DNA from: Acidobacteriaceae bacterium
Lineage (GTDB): Bacteria > Acidobacteriota > Terriglobia > Terriglobales > Acidobacteriaceae
Reading direction: 5' to 3'
DNA: 50,588 nucleotides
Assembly: GCA_003139795.1 (NCBI GenBank)
Contig: PLGM01000276.1
Span: 1 to 50,588 of the forward strand
Positions 43,701-50,588 of the stretch are shown here, in pieces. Numbering within the stretch: the stretch's first letter is position 1; each line of letters opens with the position of its first letter. The position numbers were made by a program, and so were the translations under genes. Under the pieces are notes generated by a model. It made no database searches and had not been told where the DNA came from. It saw nothing but the letters and a program-made list of their open reading frames with translations.

Positions 43701-44578
43701 CCAACCAGTCCACCTTCTGGAGCAATCAGTTCTCCTCCCTTTACTCCATGGACTCGATCGGCAACAGCTCCTACAACGCGCTCCAGTTCACCCTCCGCCA
43801 TCCCGCTTCCCACGGGCTGACGGTCGACGTCAGCTATACCTTCTCTAAGTCGCTTGACTACGGCTCGGAGACCGAGCGTGTCAGCGGCAACTACGGCGGC
43901 ATCTTTTCCAACGTAGACAACGCCTACACCAACTTCGAAATTCAGAACACCTGGAACCCCAAGCTCAACAAGGGCGTCTCCGACTTCGACACCCGCAGCC
44001 TGGTCACCACAGACTGGGTCTATGCCCTTCCCGTCGGCCGCGGCAAAGCCGTTCTCGGCGGCTCCAACGCCATCGCGGACGCCATCGTCGGCGGATGGCA
44101 GTGGGCCGGCCTCGCCCGCTGGACCAGCGGTCTGCCCTTCAGCCTCGAATCCCCCGCCTATCCCACCAACTACAACCTCCCAGCCATGAGCTTCAACGTC
44201 GGCGGCGTTCGCACCCACCGCAACATCACCGCCGGAATCCCTCACGCCTTCGATGCCACCACTTCGTCGGCCATCAACAACGGCATCTATTTCGGCAACC
44301 CCATCCGCCTGCCCTACGCCGGAGAGGCCGGAAACCGAAACGTCTTCCGTGGAGACGGCTACTTCGACATCGACTCCTCCATCACCAAGACCTGGAACCT
44401 CGGCGACTGGGCCAGGCTCAAATTCGCCGCCGAGGCTTACAACATCACCAACTCCGTCCGCTTCGACCCCAGCCCCAATGGCCTGGTCCAATCCACGGGC
44501 AACAACATTGTCGGCACCTACGGCGTTCCTCTCTCCACCTATCGCCGCATGCAATTCGGCCTGAGGATCGACTTCTAG
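40778..44578 (+). CDS. Oar-type TonB-dependent receptor 3
   Basis: This 1266-residue outer-membrane receptor has a GTG start after GAGGAGGAG. It has a signal peptide (SGWMLCCILSFATLAFAQ), a CarboxypepD_reg domain (SLRGVVKDSSGALVPGASITLTD, SGFYIFPIISPAHYLISVTSSGF) and a plug (IETLPMDGRNPISLLSLQPGV, GRSDQGNITLDGLDDNDQ, STEEFRVTTSNGTAASGRSSGAQINLITKSGTN). A long barrel ends RRMQFGLRIDF, with the terminal aromatic residue needed for outer-membrane insertion. It forms a single-gene unit with its own leader and a strong terminator. There is no adjacent substrate gene. Very strong GC3 codon bias leaves the opposite strand open across the whole gene. Confidence 0.93.
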   Translation: MKRSLSGWMLCCILSFATLAFAQTATTSLRGVVKDSSGALVPGASITLTDQATDNAYHAVSNASGFYIFPIISPAHYLISVTSSGFATRSVTAELLVDQPATIDFTLSVKAEPVTVDVSTSAETLDLADATMGNAVGNTTIETLPMDGRNPISLLSLQPGVLYMGSEVVDSRQGAVAGGRSDQGNITLDGLDDNDQIFGTAFTGVLRSTLDSTEEFRVTTSNGTAASGRSSGAQINLITKSGTNKMHGALYEYYRPDNVVANQYFLKYNDLTSNQPNTPQFYLVNTFGGSIGGPIFKDKLFYFFNYEGQRIGTHDVVGATVPTPSFMAGGLQYPDATTGATDALTPAQVKTLDMPCTNFVFPAPPATGGTPVCPNGPGANAAMLKYLSTEPTTTSAIGGDGGLNSGEIFFTSPAPATLNTSIVKLDYNMNSKNHFFVRGNLQKDTVAGDENFPGQPPQSFYDDNTKGLSAGHTWIPTASIVNDVRYGYVRQGWQSGGIAPGEWVYISGLTQPTAQTGTTSLHVPVNNIVDTLTWNKGSHTFAFGGNWRAITNHHSSNNGSFNNAETNYAYASTGDLPIPANMAQGFTNQWSQDWANLMGVIPELTNVYNYSITGPTTGTALAAGAPITKNFHANELEGYVQDTWHARPNIAVTFGVRYSLLQTPYETNGQEIAPTINTDKWYKQRETAALQSQIYEPAISLAPTGKANHAPAYWPEQKKDFAPRIGVVFSPDAKTSIRASAGMYYDHYGEALVNTFDTTGSYGLTAGITNAADELGYENAPRFTGPHNLPDIPLPPFSPTQTFPFSPPVEGFAIDWGMDNNIKTPYAEAFNFSFQHLLPGGFTFEEAYVGRLGRHLLQALDLAEPTDFVDPSGAGDYFSNARILSKEVDAAPFGTEQYGIFAGNYQKVNDHIPAIPYFEHVFPYMKGQDYVGESATQAMFNNAWAPERYTNGETLALAIADVFGIFPGSPFDGGPNQSTFWSNQFSSLYSMDSIGNSSYNALQFTLRHPASHGLTVDVSYTFSKSLDYGSETERVSGNYGGIFSNVDNAYTNFEIQNTWNPKLNKGVSDFDTRSLVTTDWVYALPVGRGKAVLGGSNAIADAIVGGWQWAGLARWTSGLPFSLESPAYPTNYNLPAMSFNVGGVRTHRNITAGIPHAFDATTSSAINNGIYFGNPIRLPYAGEAGNRNVFRGDGYFDIDSSITKTWNLGDWARLKFAAEAYNITNSVRFDPSPNGLVQSTGNNIVGTYGVPLSTYRRMQFGLRIDF

Positions 44579-44654
44579 TGCGTTTTCACAGCCCCTGCAA
44601 TCAGGGCATTTGGCCTCTGCGCCATGCTTGAACCTTGCAGGCATTCAACAGAAA

Positions 44655-44693
44655 GGGCCTCGGTCATCATTTGACCGAGGCCCTCCTTTTTTT
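44655..44693 (+). terminator. Rho-independent terminator of TonB receptor 3
   Basis: A 12-base perfect stem (GGGCCTCGGTCA / TGACCGAGGCCC) with a five-base loop is followed by TCC and seven T's. It also faces the convergent aldo/keto reductase gene. Confidence 0.9.
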
Positions 44694-44730
44694 CGGCGCG
44701 CGTCGAGCGGATGCTACCATCCCGTTCTCA

Positions 44731-45705
44731 TCACGCCCACACCGCAACTCCGCCCACCGCCCGATCGATCCGCTCCAGCGCCTCCGCGGGCAACTGCGCC
44801 CCCACCGCGCGCACATTGTCCGCCACCTGTTCCGGCCGCGAAGCCCCAATGATCGCCGAAGCCACCTCCGGCCGCCGCAGCACCCACTTCAGCGCCATCT
44901 GCGCCATCGTCAGCCCCAACTCCGCCGCAATCGGTTTCAGTCCCGCAACCGCCTGCAGCAGATAGTCCGACCGGTAATGCCTTCCCGCCGTCTCCATGAA
45001 CGCATTCATCTCTTCGCTCGCCGCACGGCTCCCTGGCGGAGGCGGCTGCCCCGGCGCATATTTGCCCGTCAGCACCCCATGCGCCAGCGGCGAAAACGCC
45101 AGGTTCCCAATTCCATGCCGCGCACACGCCGCGAAAACACCGCCCTCCGGCTTCCGCCACAGCATCGAGTACTGCGGCTGGCTCGACGAAAACGCGGTCA
45201 GCCCGCCCGCATCCGTAATCGCTGCCGCCGTCTCAATCTGCTCCGCCGTCCACTCGCTGAACCCGATCGCCCGAACCTTCCCCGCCTTCACAGCCTTGCC
45301 CAGCGCGCCCAGCGTCTCTTCCAGCGGCGTCTCCCTGTCGAAACGGTGGCACTGATAAAGATCGATCCACTCCACCCCCAGCCGCTCCAGCGACCGGTCC
45401 AACTGCTTCTCGATCTGCCCTGCCGAGAGCCCCCGATCCGGCTCGTCCCCCACCGGAAAATATAGCTTCGTCGCAATCAGATACCGGTCCCTCGGGAAAG
45501 CCCTCAGTGCCTCGCCCAGCACCCGCTCCGCCTCGCCCGCCCCATACTGGTTCGCCGTGTCGAACAGCCTGATCCCGTGCTCCACCGCCACATGAATGCA
45601 CCGGATCGCCTGCTCCCGCCCAATCCCCCCAGCCACCGTCAGCCAGGTCCCAAAACTCAACTCCGAGACCTCCAACGGACCGTTGCCAAGTTGCCGATAT
45701 TGCAT
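44731..45705 (-). CDS. Aldo/keto reductase
   Basis: A 324-residue NADPH-dependent aldo/keto reductase, (beta/alpha)8 barrel, of the subgroup that includes YghZ and Kv-beta-like proteins. The catalytic tetrad is visible: Asp49 and Tyr54 in LFDTANQYG, Lys80 in IATKLYF and His120 in LYQCHRFD. Cofactor-side motifs are AIGFSEW, FSPLAHGVLTGKY and the C-terminal SAIIGASRPEQVADNV. The start at 45705 follows AAGGGGAAG and gives the usual family N terminus (MQYRQLGNGPLEVSELSFGTW). A frame open 49 codons further upstream is not coding. The substrate is unknown, probably a small aldehyde or ketone. Confidence 0.93.
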   Translation of the reverse strand: MQYRQLGNGPLEVSELSFGTWLTVAGGIGREQAIRCIHVAVEHGIRLFDTANQYGAGEAERVLGEALRAFPRDRYLIATKLYFPVGDEPDRGLSAGQIEKQLDRSLERLGVEWIDLYQCHRFDRETPLEETLGALGKAVKAGKVRAIGFSEWTAEQIETAAAITDAGGLTAFSSSQPQYSMLWRKPEGGVFAACARHGIGNLAFSPLAHGVLTGKYAPGQPPPPGSRAASEEMNAFMETAGRHYRSDYLLQAVAGLKPIAAELGLTMAQMALKWVLRRPEVASAIIGASRPEQVADNVRAVGAQLPAEALERIDRAVGGVAVWA

Positions 45706-45792
45706 GCTTCCCCTTCTTGCCATCCCCAAAAAACGTGCAGATATTAAATCCGATTTTATGCTAGGCCATGAAGTCGTGACATACTGACTGCC

Positions 45793-46458
45793 ATGCGGAT
45801 CTACGTCATGTGTATTGCACTCCTTCTCGGGCCGGCTACCGACTCCTTGCAACCGCTCATCTCGGCTACTGTAACCTTCCCAAAAAGCGGACCAGTCTCA
45901 ATTGAAGGAATTGTCAAACAGGGCGCACATCCGCGCCTTGTCTTTCATTCCCAGCAAACAGGTCAACTCCTTCTCGATGCGCAAGTCGGAAAGAGCGAAT
46001 ACTGGAAAGAGTTCGTTGATAAATACCAGCCGAATGACTTGAACATGAGCATCCGCTTTCTCGTCCTTCATCGTATCGGTCTGCCTGATCCACTGATCCT
46101 CGCCCTCGTAAGAGAACAAGGCGGTTCTGACTGTGGATACAACTCTGCGCTCTTCGGTGAAGTGGACGGACGACTGTCGGAATTGACGCCAAGCCTGCCG
46201 GATCATTGGTTCCGTGGTCAAACCCTGCTATCGAGCGGAACTTCCGGGGGGCCAATCACATTGACAGTCACCAGCGAGAGATACCAAGCAAAGGATGTTC
46301 ACTATACCGGCCCGAGCCTTATCGCCGTGTATGTCTACACTTACGACTCATCGCAGGGGAAGTTTGTCGAGGCCCGGCGCACGGAAGTAAAGAGCGATGA
46401 TTTGCATTCGACTGGTGAGGACTTAATCGGCCTCTTCGGTGAGTTCGCCCAGTGTTAA
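45793..46458 (+). CDS. Hypothetical secreted protein
   Basis: I do not recognise this 221-residue protein. The N terminus (MRIYVMCIALLLGPATDSLQP) is a plausible signal peptide. The body is beta-rich with several aromatic residues (KSEYWKEFVDKYQPNDLNMSIRFLVLHRIG, YTGPSLIAVYVYTYDSSQGKFVEAR) and two cysteines, in GSDCGYNS and at the very C terminus. GC is lower than in flanking genes, and no clear ribosome-binding site precedes the ATG. The frame is longer than expected by chance at this composition, and the residue content is protein-like. It is an isolated gene beside decayed toxin sequences, so recent acquisition is likely. Confidence 0.6.
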   Translation: MRIYVMCIALLLGPATDSLQPLISATVTFPKSGPVSIEGIVKQGAHPRLVFHSQQTGQLLLDAQVGKSEYWKEFVDKYQPNDLNMSIRFLVLHRIGLPDPLILALVREQGGSDCGYNSALFGEVDGRLSELTPSLPDHWFRGQTLLSSGTSGGPITLTVTSERYQAKDVHYTGPSLIAVYVYTYDSSQGKFVEARRTEVKSDDLHSTGEDLIGLFGEFAQC

Positions 46459-46503
46459 GGGCCTCTTGCAAACTCTCAACCAAGAGACCATCATAAGAGC
46501 CAA

Positions 46504-46695
46504 ATGAGCAGCAACACTCCACCTCCGGAATGCGCCAATCGGCCTTCTCGCCTGAAAAACGTGAACGGCTTTCTCGTGCTTGATTCGCCCACAGTCCGCC
46601 AAGCTGTCCATTTCTCGCTCGAAGACATCAAGCAAGCCGAAGACAATATGGACCGTGAGGACGTGGAGCGCTCCCTTTCAAGCGAAGTCCCATGA
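46504..46695 (+). CDS. Small ORF, possible antitoxin remnant
   Basis: A 63-residue frame (LKNVNGFLVLDSPTVRQAVHFSLEDIKQAEDNMDREDVERSLSS) directly precedes and overlaps the truncated vapC that follows. The acidic, helical C-terminal part and its position suggest the antitoxin of that pair, but I do not recognise a DNA-binding motif. A chance frame is possible. Confidence 0.35.
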   Translation: MSSNTPPPECANRPSRLKNVNGFLVLDSPTVRQAVHFSLEDIKQAEDNMDREDVERSLSSEVP

Positions 46696-46936
46696 CCAAC
46701 CCGGCCACATCTTCTGGTCCGACACTCCTGCCTATCTCGACAGCACCAAATCCCTCTTTGCAAGATTGCAGGGCCACCGCCAAACCACCGATGCCTACTT
46801 GCTCGGCCTCGCCATCCACAACCACGGCAAGCTGGCCACTCTGGACCGTGGAATCCGCCAGTTGGCCGGCAACGAGTTTGCCGCCAACCTGGAATTGATC
46901 GAGCACAACGCTCCGTTTCGAGCCTCCGCCAGGTAG
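46691..46936 (+). pseudogene. Truncated PIN-domain (VapC) toxin, C-terminal half
   Basis: The frame reads HDQPGHIFWSDTPAYLDSTK, then LFARLQGHRQTTDAYLLGLA and IHNHGKLATLDRGIRQLAG. The TDAYLLGLA and LATLDRGI blocks carry the second and third acidic residues of PIN-domain ribonucleases. The N-terminal LLDVNVL-type block with the first catalytic aspartate is not found in any frame upstream, so the toxin should be inactive. The frame is formally open from 46580, but those residues are unrelated. It is of a different VapC subtype from the remnant at the left end of the window. Confidence 0.7.
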
Positions 46937-47134
46937 ATGCAGCCACTCCCCAAATCACCCTCCCCGGCTTCGGCGCGGCCTCCGCTTGAAAATTGCATTG
47001 AAAATCCTGCACACAATCCAATGCACTCACTAAACCCTGCCGGGCAAATCAGAAACATCGATACGAATGCTCCCACGCGCACCGGACGCGGCCTCCGGAC
47101 GATCGACAGCCCGAAAGAGAAAGGCGTGCCTGAA

Positions 47135-48385
47135 ATGTCCATCCATTCCCCAATGAGCCGGGCGGTCCTTGCCGCACTCGCGACGGTAGCCGGCATGAAT
47201 GCTCTTGCCCTTGATGCCCAGACTGACTTCGTCACCGCGGTCACCTCCACCCATCCCCTCGCGTATTACCGGCTCGACTCCACGTCCGGAAAGAGCCAGG
47301 TCGGAACCACCACCTACAAGCCGGTGGGCAGCGTGATCAGCGCCTCTCCAGGAGCACCCATCGGAACCCCCAACAACTATTTCGCCAAACTGGACGGGCG
47401 CACCGCGTACTTCCTTACCACGCAGGCCGGCGGAATCACAACGGCCGCTTCCATTATGGCCTGGGTCAACCTGGCCGAACTACCCGCCAAGACCAACCAC
47501 TTCTTCTACGTGGCAGGTGAATCGGAGTCCGGCAACGATTTCGACGTGCAGTTTGAGACCGACAACGTCCTCAAGTTCTATACCGGCGGTTCGGGGCGCC
47601 TCGACTATGCCCCTCCACCAGCCACGCTCGTCAATCAGTGGCATCTGATCGTCGCCACCATGGATACCGTGTCGTGAGCGAGGGCAATTTACTGGGACGG
47701 CAAATCCGTCGCCACCGATAAGGGCGGCGGCAAGCCCGGCAAGAGCTATGCCTTCACCATCGGCTACAGCACGGTCTTCACCGGCCGGTTCTTCCACGGC
47801 GGCATCGAGGAGGTCGCCCTCTGGAACCGCGTCCTCAAGGCCACTGAGGTCGCCGCCATCTATACCGCAAACAAGGCCTCCGCTTCCACGGCCGGCGCGA
47901 GCCCATCCGCTTCATCAGCCGGCCCGAGCGGCCCCACGCCGACCACAGGCCCGTTTGCCACCAAAGCCAAAGTTACCGCCGATGACGCCAACGGTCCCAT
48001 CAAACTGAAGCGGGAAGAGCAGATCGCCCTCATGTTTCTCACTGCCATTGAGAATATCGAGCGCGACTGCCAGATCGGCGCGCAGCGCGTCTGCACATTC
48101 GATCAGCTTTTGACGGGATCGGCGGTGATCAATGGCAGGCATAATCAACATTTGAAGTTTGACCCCAACAAGACGGATCCTAACTACACCTACGCATTCG
48201 CCGCTTCCGGCATGGCCTGGGAAGCGCACGCCAACGCGAAAAAGCCGGGCCTGTTGAGTTTCTGCTTCATGTCCAGAAGCGTGGGCACAACGGTTACCAC
48301 CTACAGCGCCACCGGAACAGCCGGGTGGGTCGACAAGGAAGTGATGGGCCGTGGTATAGAAGGCGATTCCTTCGACGTCCAATAA
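47135..48385 (+). pseudogene. Secreted LamG-domain protein gene interrupted by one in-frame TGA
   Basis: One reading frame runs from a signal peptide (MSIHSPMSRAVLAALATVAGMNALALDAQ) through a LamG/concanavalin-like domain (HPLAYYRLDSTSG, YFAKLDGRTAYFLTTQAGGITTAASIMAWVNL, WHLIVATMDTVS). It stops at TGA 47675-47677 and then continues in the same frame: ARAIYWDGKSVATDKGGG, GGIEEVALWNRVLKATEVAAIYT. The LamG signature (ATMDT...YWDGK...EVALWNRVL) is split exactly by the stop, which needs only one base change from CGA (Arg). After an Ala/Ser/Pro linker comes a C-terminal domain (REEQIALMFLTAIENIERDCQIG to GDSFDVQ) resembling pilin-like helices plus a beta sheet. Full length would be 416 residues. 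It could also be a sequencing error or readthrough. Confidence 0.75.
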
Positions 48386-48728
48386 CTCCGTCGAGCCTTC
48401 CCCCCGGCGCGGCAATCCCAGGTCTCGCACTTAAGCAGGTAACGGCTTTGGAGCAGGTAACGGCTTTGGCCGGCGAACTTGGAAAGAAACACTCCCCAGC
48501 CCCAAGAGCCCCGTGCCCCATCCTTTCGCCTTTTTTCTGGCGAAAGATTCTCTCTTTCGAGTCAAGCATTTTCGGTGGGGATAGATTGGATTTTCAAGGC
48601 ATGGCAGGTGGAAAACCACAAATCTCAACCCGAAATGTTTTTAAACCCTTCCATCTCAACAAGTGCCGGGCGCCCAGGCCTCATTCTGTGACCCGGGGGT
48701 TCCCGCCCGAACTTCCCCATCGATGCCC
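48386..48728. other. Intergenic region with an 18-base tandem duplication
   Basis: Between the LamG gene and the 3' end of dnaE. It contains AGCAGGTAACGGCTTTGG twice in a row (48434-48469) and otherwise AT-richer sequence with no gene-like frame. Convergent transcription ends here, but no clear terminator is seen. Confidence 0.55.
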
Positions 48729-50588
48729 TCACCCCACCGCCTGCACCGTCCCCTTGCCCACCAGTTCTTCCACCCGCTCCACCCAGGCCCGATCCGCCGC
48801 CACGCTCATCCCCTCCGGCTCCAGGATCACCGCATACTCGCCCTTCTTTTCCAGGTGCAGCATCACCTTGCCCGGTCCCGGCGCTGCGTCAGCGGCGCTC
48901 TTCAGCCCCGCAAACATCTCCTCCGTCGCCCGCTCCAGATCGATCCTGATCCGCACCCCAGCGGGCAGCTTCACCTGCACCTCTTCGAGCGCCACAATCG
49001 AGCTCACCGCAATCTTCGGCGCCGCATCCTCATCGCCCATCAGAACCCCGCGCACCAGCACCGGCGCTTCCATCTTCAACTGCCCTTGCAAGCGCTCATA
49101 ATCTCGCGGAAAACAGATCAGCTCGATCTTCCCCGTCGCGTCCTCCAGCGCCGCCTGCGCATACAACTTCTGCTCCCGCTTGCTCTTCTGCACCCGCAGT
49201 CCCAGAATCATCCCCGCCACCTGGATCTCGTCCATCGGGTCCGCCTGCGTCCCCCAGCGCTTCTCCGGAGGCTTGCGCTCCAGCGCCTCGGCCGCCGCAA
49301 TCACACCCGTCAAATTGCGCAGCTTTTCCGCGTACTTATCCAGCGGATGCCCTGAGACAAAGAATCCCAGAACCTCTTTTTCATTGGCCAGCCGCTCGCC
49401 TTCCTCCCAATCCGCCACGCGCGGCAAATCATCCCCGCCACGTCCCCCGCCGTATCCTTGCGCCGGCCCCTCGTTGAACAGCCCAAACAGCCCCGTCTGT
49501 CCCTGCGCCGCGTCCCTCTGCGCCTTCTGCGCCCGCTCCATCGCCTTGTCCACCGCGGCCATCAGCGGCCCGCGCTTGCCCAGCGAGTCCAGCGCCCCCG
49601 CCTTGATCAACGATTGAATCACCCGCGAGTTCATCACCCGCAAATCCACCTTCTCGCAGAACTCCCACAAGCTCTTGAACCGCCCGCCCATCTCCTCGCG
49701 CGCCTTCAGGATCGACTCGATCGCGTTCCCGCCCACGTTCTTCACCGCCGCCAGCCCAAACCGGATCGCCTCTCCCTCCGGCGTAATATGCGGCGTGAAC
49801 TGCGCCCCTGAAACCTGCACGTCCGGCGGCTCCACGCGGATGCCCATCTCCTTGCACTCGCCGATATACTTCACCACGTTCTCCGGCTTCGAAGTCTCCG
49901 ATGTCAGCAGCGCCGCCATGAACTCCACCGGATAATGCGTCTTCAAATACGCCGTCTGGTACGCCACCAGCGCGTACGCCGCCGAGTGCGACTTGTTGAA
50001 CCCGTACCCTGAGAACTTCTCCATCTGGTCGAAGATCTCGCCCGCCGTGTTCTTGTTGTGCCCCAGCGCCGCCACTCCGCTCATGAAGCGGTCTCTCTGC
50101 TCCGCCATCGCCTTCGGGTCCTTCTTGCCCATCGCCCGCCGCAATAGGTCCGCCTCGCCCAGCGAGTAGCTGGCCAGCAGGTTCGCGATCTGCATCACCT
50201 GTTCCTGGTAGACGATCACCCCCAGCGAACCCTTCAATATCCCTTCCAGCTCCGGCAGCATGTACTCCACCTTCCGCCGTCCCCATTTGCGCTCGATGAA
50301 GTCGTCGATCATGCTCATCGGACCCGGCCTGTACAGCGCGTTCAGTGCCGTCAGCTCCTCCACCGTATCCGGCTTGTACCGCCGCAGAATGTCCCGCATC
50401 CCGCTCGACTCGAACTGAAACACCCCCGACGTCAGCGCCGTATGAAACACCCGCCTGAACGTCTCCTCGTCGTCCAGCGGAATGACTTCGATATCCAGCT
50501 TCTCCCCGCGGCCCGCCTCGATCAGCTTCAGGCAATCGTCGATCACCGTCAGCGTCGTCAGCCCCAGAAAGTCCATCTTCAGCAGGCC
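48729..50588 (-). CDS. dnaE: DNA polymerase III alpha subunit, C-terminal part (runs off window)
   Basis: DnaE is the catalytic subunit of the replicative polymerase. About 619 C-terminal residues are visible. They begin at LLKMDFLGLTTLTVID, whose Asp corresponds to the third catalytic aspartate of the family (E. coli D555). The fingers region follows (VFQFESSGMRDILRRYKPDTVEEL, ALYRPGPMSMIDDFIERK, IVYQEQVMQIANLLASYSLGEADLLRRAMGKK, FNKSHSAAYALVAYQTAYLK). Next come a helix-hairpin-helix (FGLAAVKNVGGNAIESIL) and an OB fold (VAGMILGLRVQKSKREQKLYAQAALEDATGKIELICFP). The PHP and palm domains with the other catalytic aspartates lie beyond 50588. The visible part fits a DnaE1-type replicase. Confidence 0.97.
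   Translation of the reverse strand, partial: GLLKMDFLGLTTLTVIDDCLKLIEAGRGEKLDIEVIPLDDEETFRRVFHTALTSGVFQFESSGMRDILRRYKPDTVEELTALNALYRPGPMSMIDDFIERKWGRRKVEYMLPELEGILKGSLGVIVYQEQVMQIANLLASYSLGEADLLRRAMGKKDPKAMAEQRDRFMSGVAALGHNKNTAGEIFDQMEKFSGYGFNKSHSAAYALVAYQTAYLKTHYPVEFMAALLTSETSKPENVVKYIGECKEMGIRVEPPDVQVSGAQFTPHITPEGEAIRFGLAAVKNVGGNAIESILKAREEMGGRFKSLWEFCEKVDLRVMNSRVIQSLIKAGALDSLGKRGPLMAAVDKAMERAQKAQRDAAQGQTGLFGLFNEGPAQGYGGGRGGDDLPRVADWEEGERLANEKEVLGFFVSGHPLDKYAEKLRNLTGVIAAAEALERKPPEKRWGTQADPMDEIQVAGMILGLRVQKSKREQKLYAQAALEDATGKIELICFPRDYERLQGQLKMEAPVLVRGVLMGDEDAAPKIAVSSIVALEEVQVKLPAGVRIRIDLERATEEMFAGLKSAADAAPGPGKVMLHLEKKGEYAVILEPEGMSVAADRAWVERVEELVGKGTVQAVG

Noticed and set aside
40739-44644. 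A 1301-codon open frame on the minus strand covering all of TonB receptor 3
   Set aside because: It is a by-product of strong GC3 codon bias in the receptor gene. The plus strand has signal peptide, plug and barrel motifs, while the antisense product is Gly/Val/Asp-rich with no domain.
47675-47677. In-frame TGA of the LamG gene as a selenocysteine codon
   Set aside because: The site lies in an ordinary LamG strand (VS-stop-ARAIYWDG) with no redox context, and I saw no SECIS-like hairpin directly after it. A CGA to TGA change is simpler.

Overview
The window looks like a chromosomal segment of an Acidobacteriota bacterium, most likely order Acidobacteriales/Terriglobia. The reasons are moderately high GC, three giant Oar-type TonB-dependent receptors that begin with a carboxypeptidase-regulatory-like domain and end in an aromatic residue, a CRTAC1/UnbV-type FG-GAP protein, TPR-rich secreted proteins, and a small CPKC...CLDCG protein of a type I associate with acidobacteria. 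This assignment rests on recognising protein families, not on a database search. I saw no rRNA, tRNA, CRISPR array or intact insertion sequence.

Layout. 1-7.4 kb: a vapC remnant, purQ, a CpsB-type PHP phosphatase, a small membrane protein, a pteridine-reductase-like SDR, a secreted CarboxypepD_reg protein, then groES-groEL behind a sigma70 promoter and a CIRCE operator and closed by a strong terminator. 7.4-17 kb: TonB receptor 1, a stranded nuoN, a decayed stretch, and a membrane-anchored protein combining a CxxCH haem motif, a PD40-like propeller and TPRs. 17.2-32.1 kb: a divergent locus. Leftward run TonB receptor 2, a TPR lipoprotein-like or periplasmic protein and a Tat-exported GH2 glycosidase. 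Rightward run an alkaline-phosphatase-fold protein, a 434-residue protein of unknown function and a 1278-residue Tat protein fusing FG-GAP repeats, a UnbV/ASPIC domain, a redoxin fold without cysteines and TPRs. Good promoters face both ways from the shared intergenic region, and two LacI-type palindromes lie just after the leftward one.

32.3-37.5 kb, all leftward: an SDR and a TetR regulator that share an 18-bp operator, then pncB, a PfkB sugar kinase and a SAM methyltransferase. 37.6-44.6 kb, rightward: a two-gene operon of unknown membrane proteins (the second with an internally duplicated two-helix module), then TonB receptor 3. 44.7-50.6 kb: an aldo/keto reductase, a secreted hypothetical protein, a second truncated vapC, a LamG-domain gene broken by one in-frame TGA, and the C-terminal half of dnaE running off the right edge.

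Functionally, the most coherent unit is 17.2-32.1 kb. I infer outer-membrane import of a glycan or oligosaccharide, periplasmic GH2 cleavage and repression by a LacI-family regulator encoded elsewhere, with the divergent operon adding large secreted proteins of unknown role. The clearest regulatory circuit readable from sequence alone is TetR with its own promoter and the SDR promoter.
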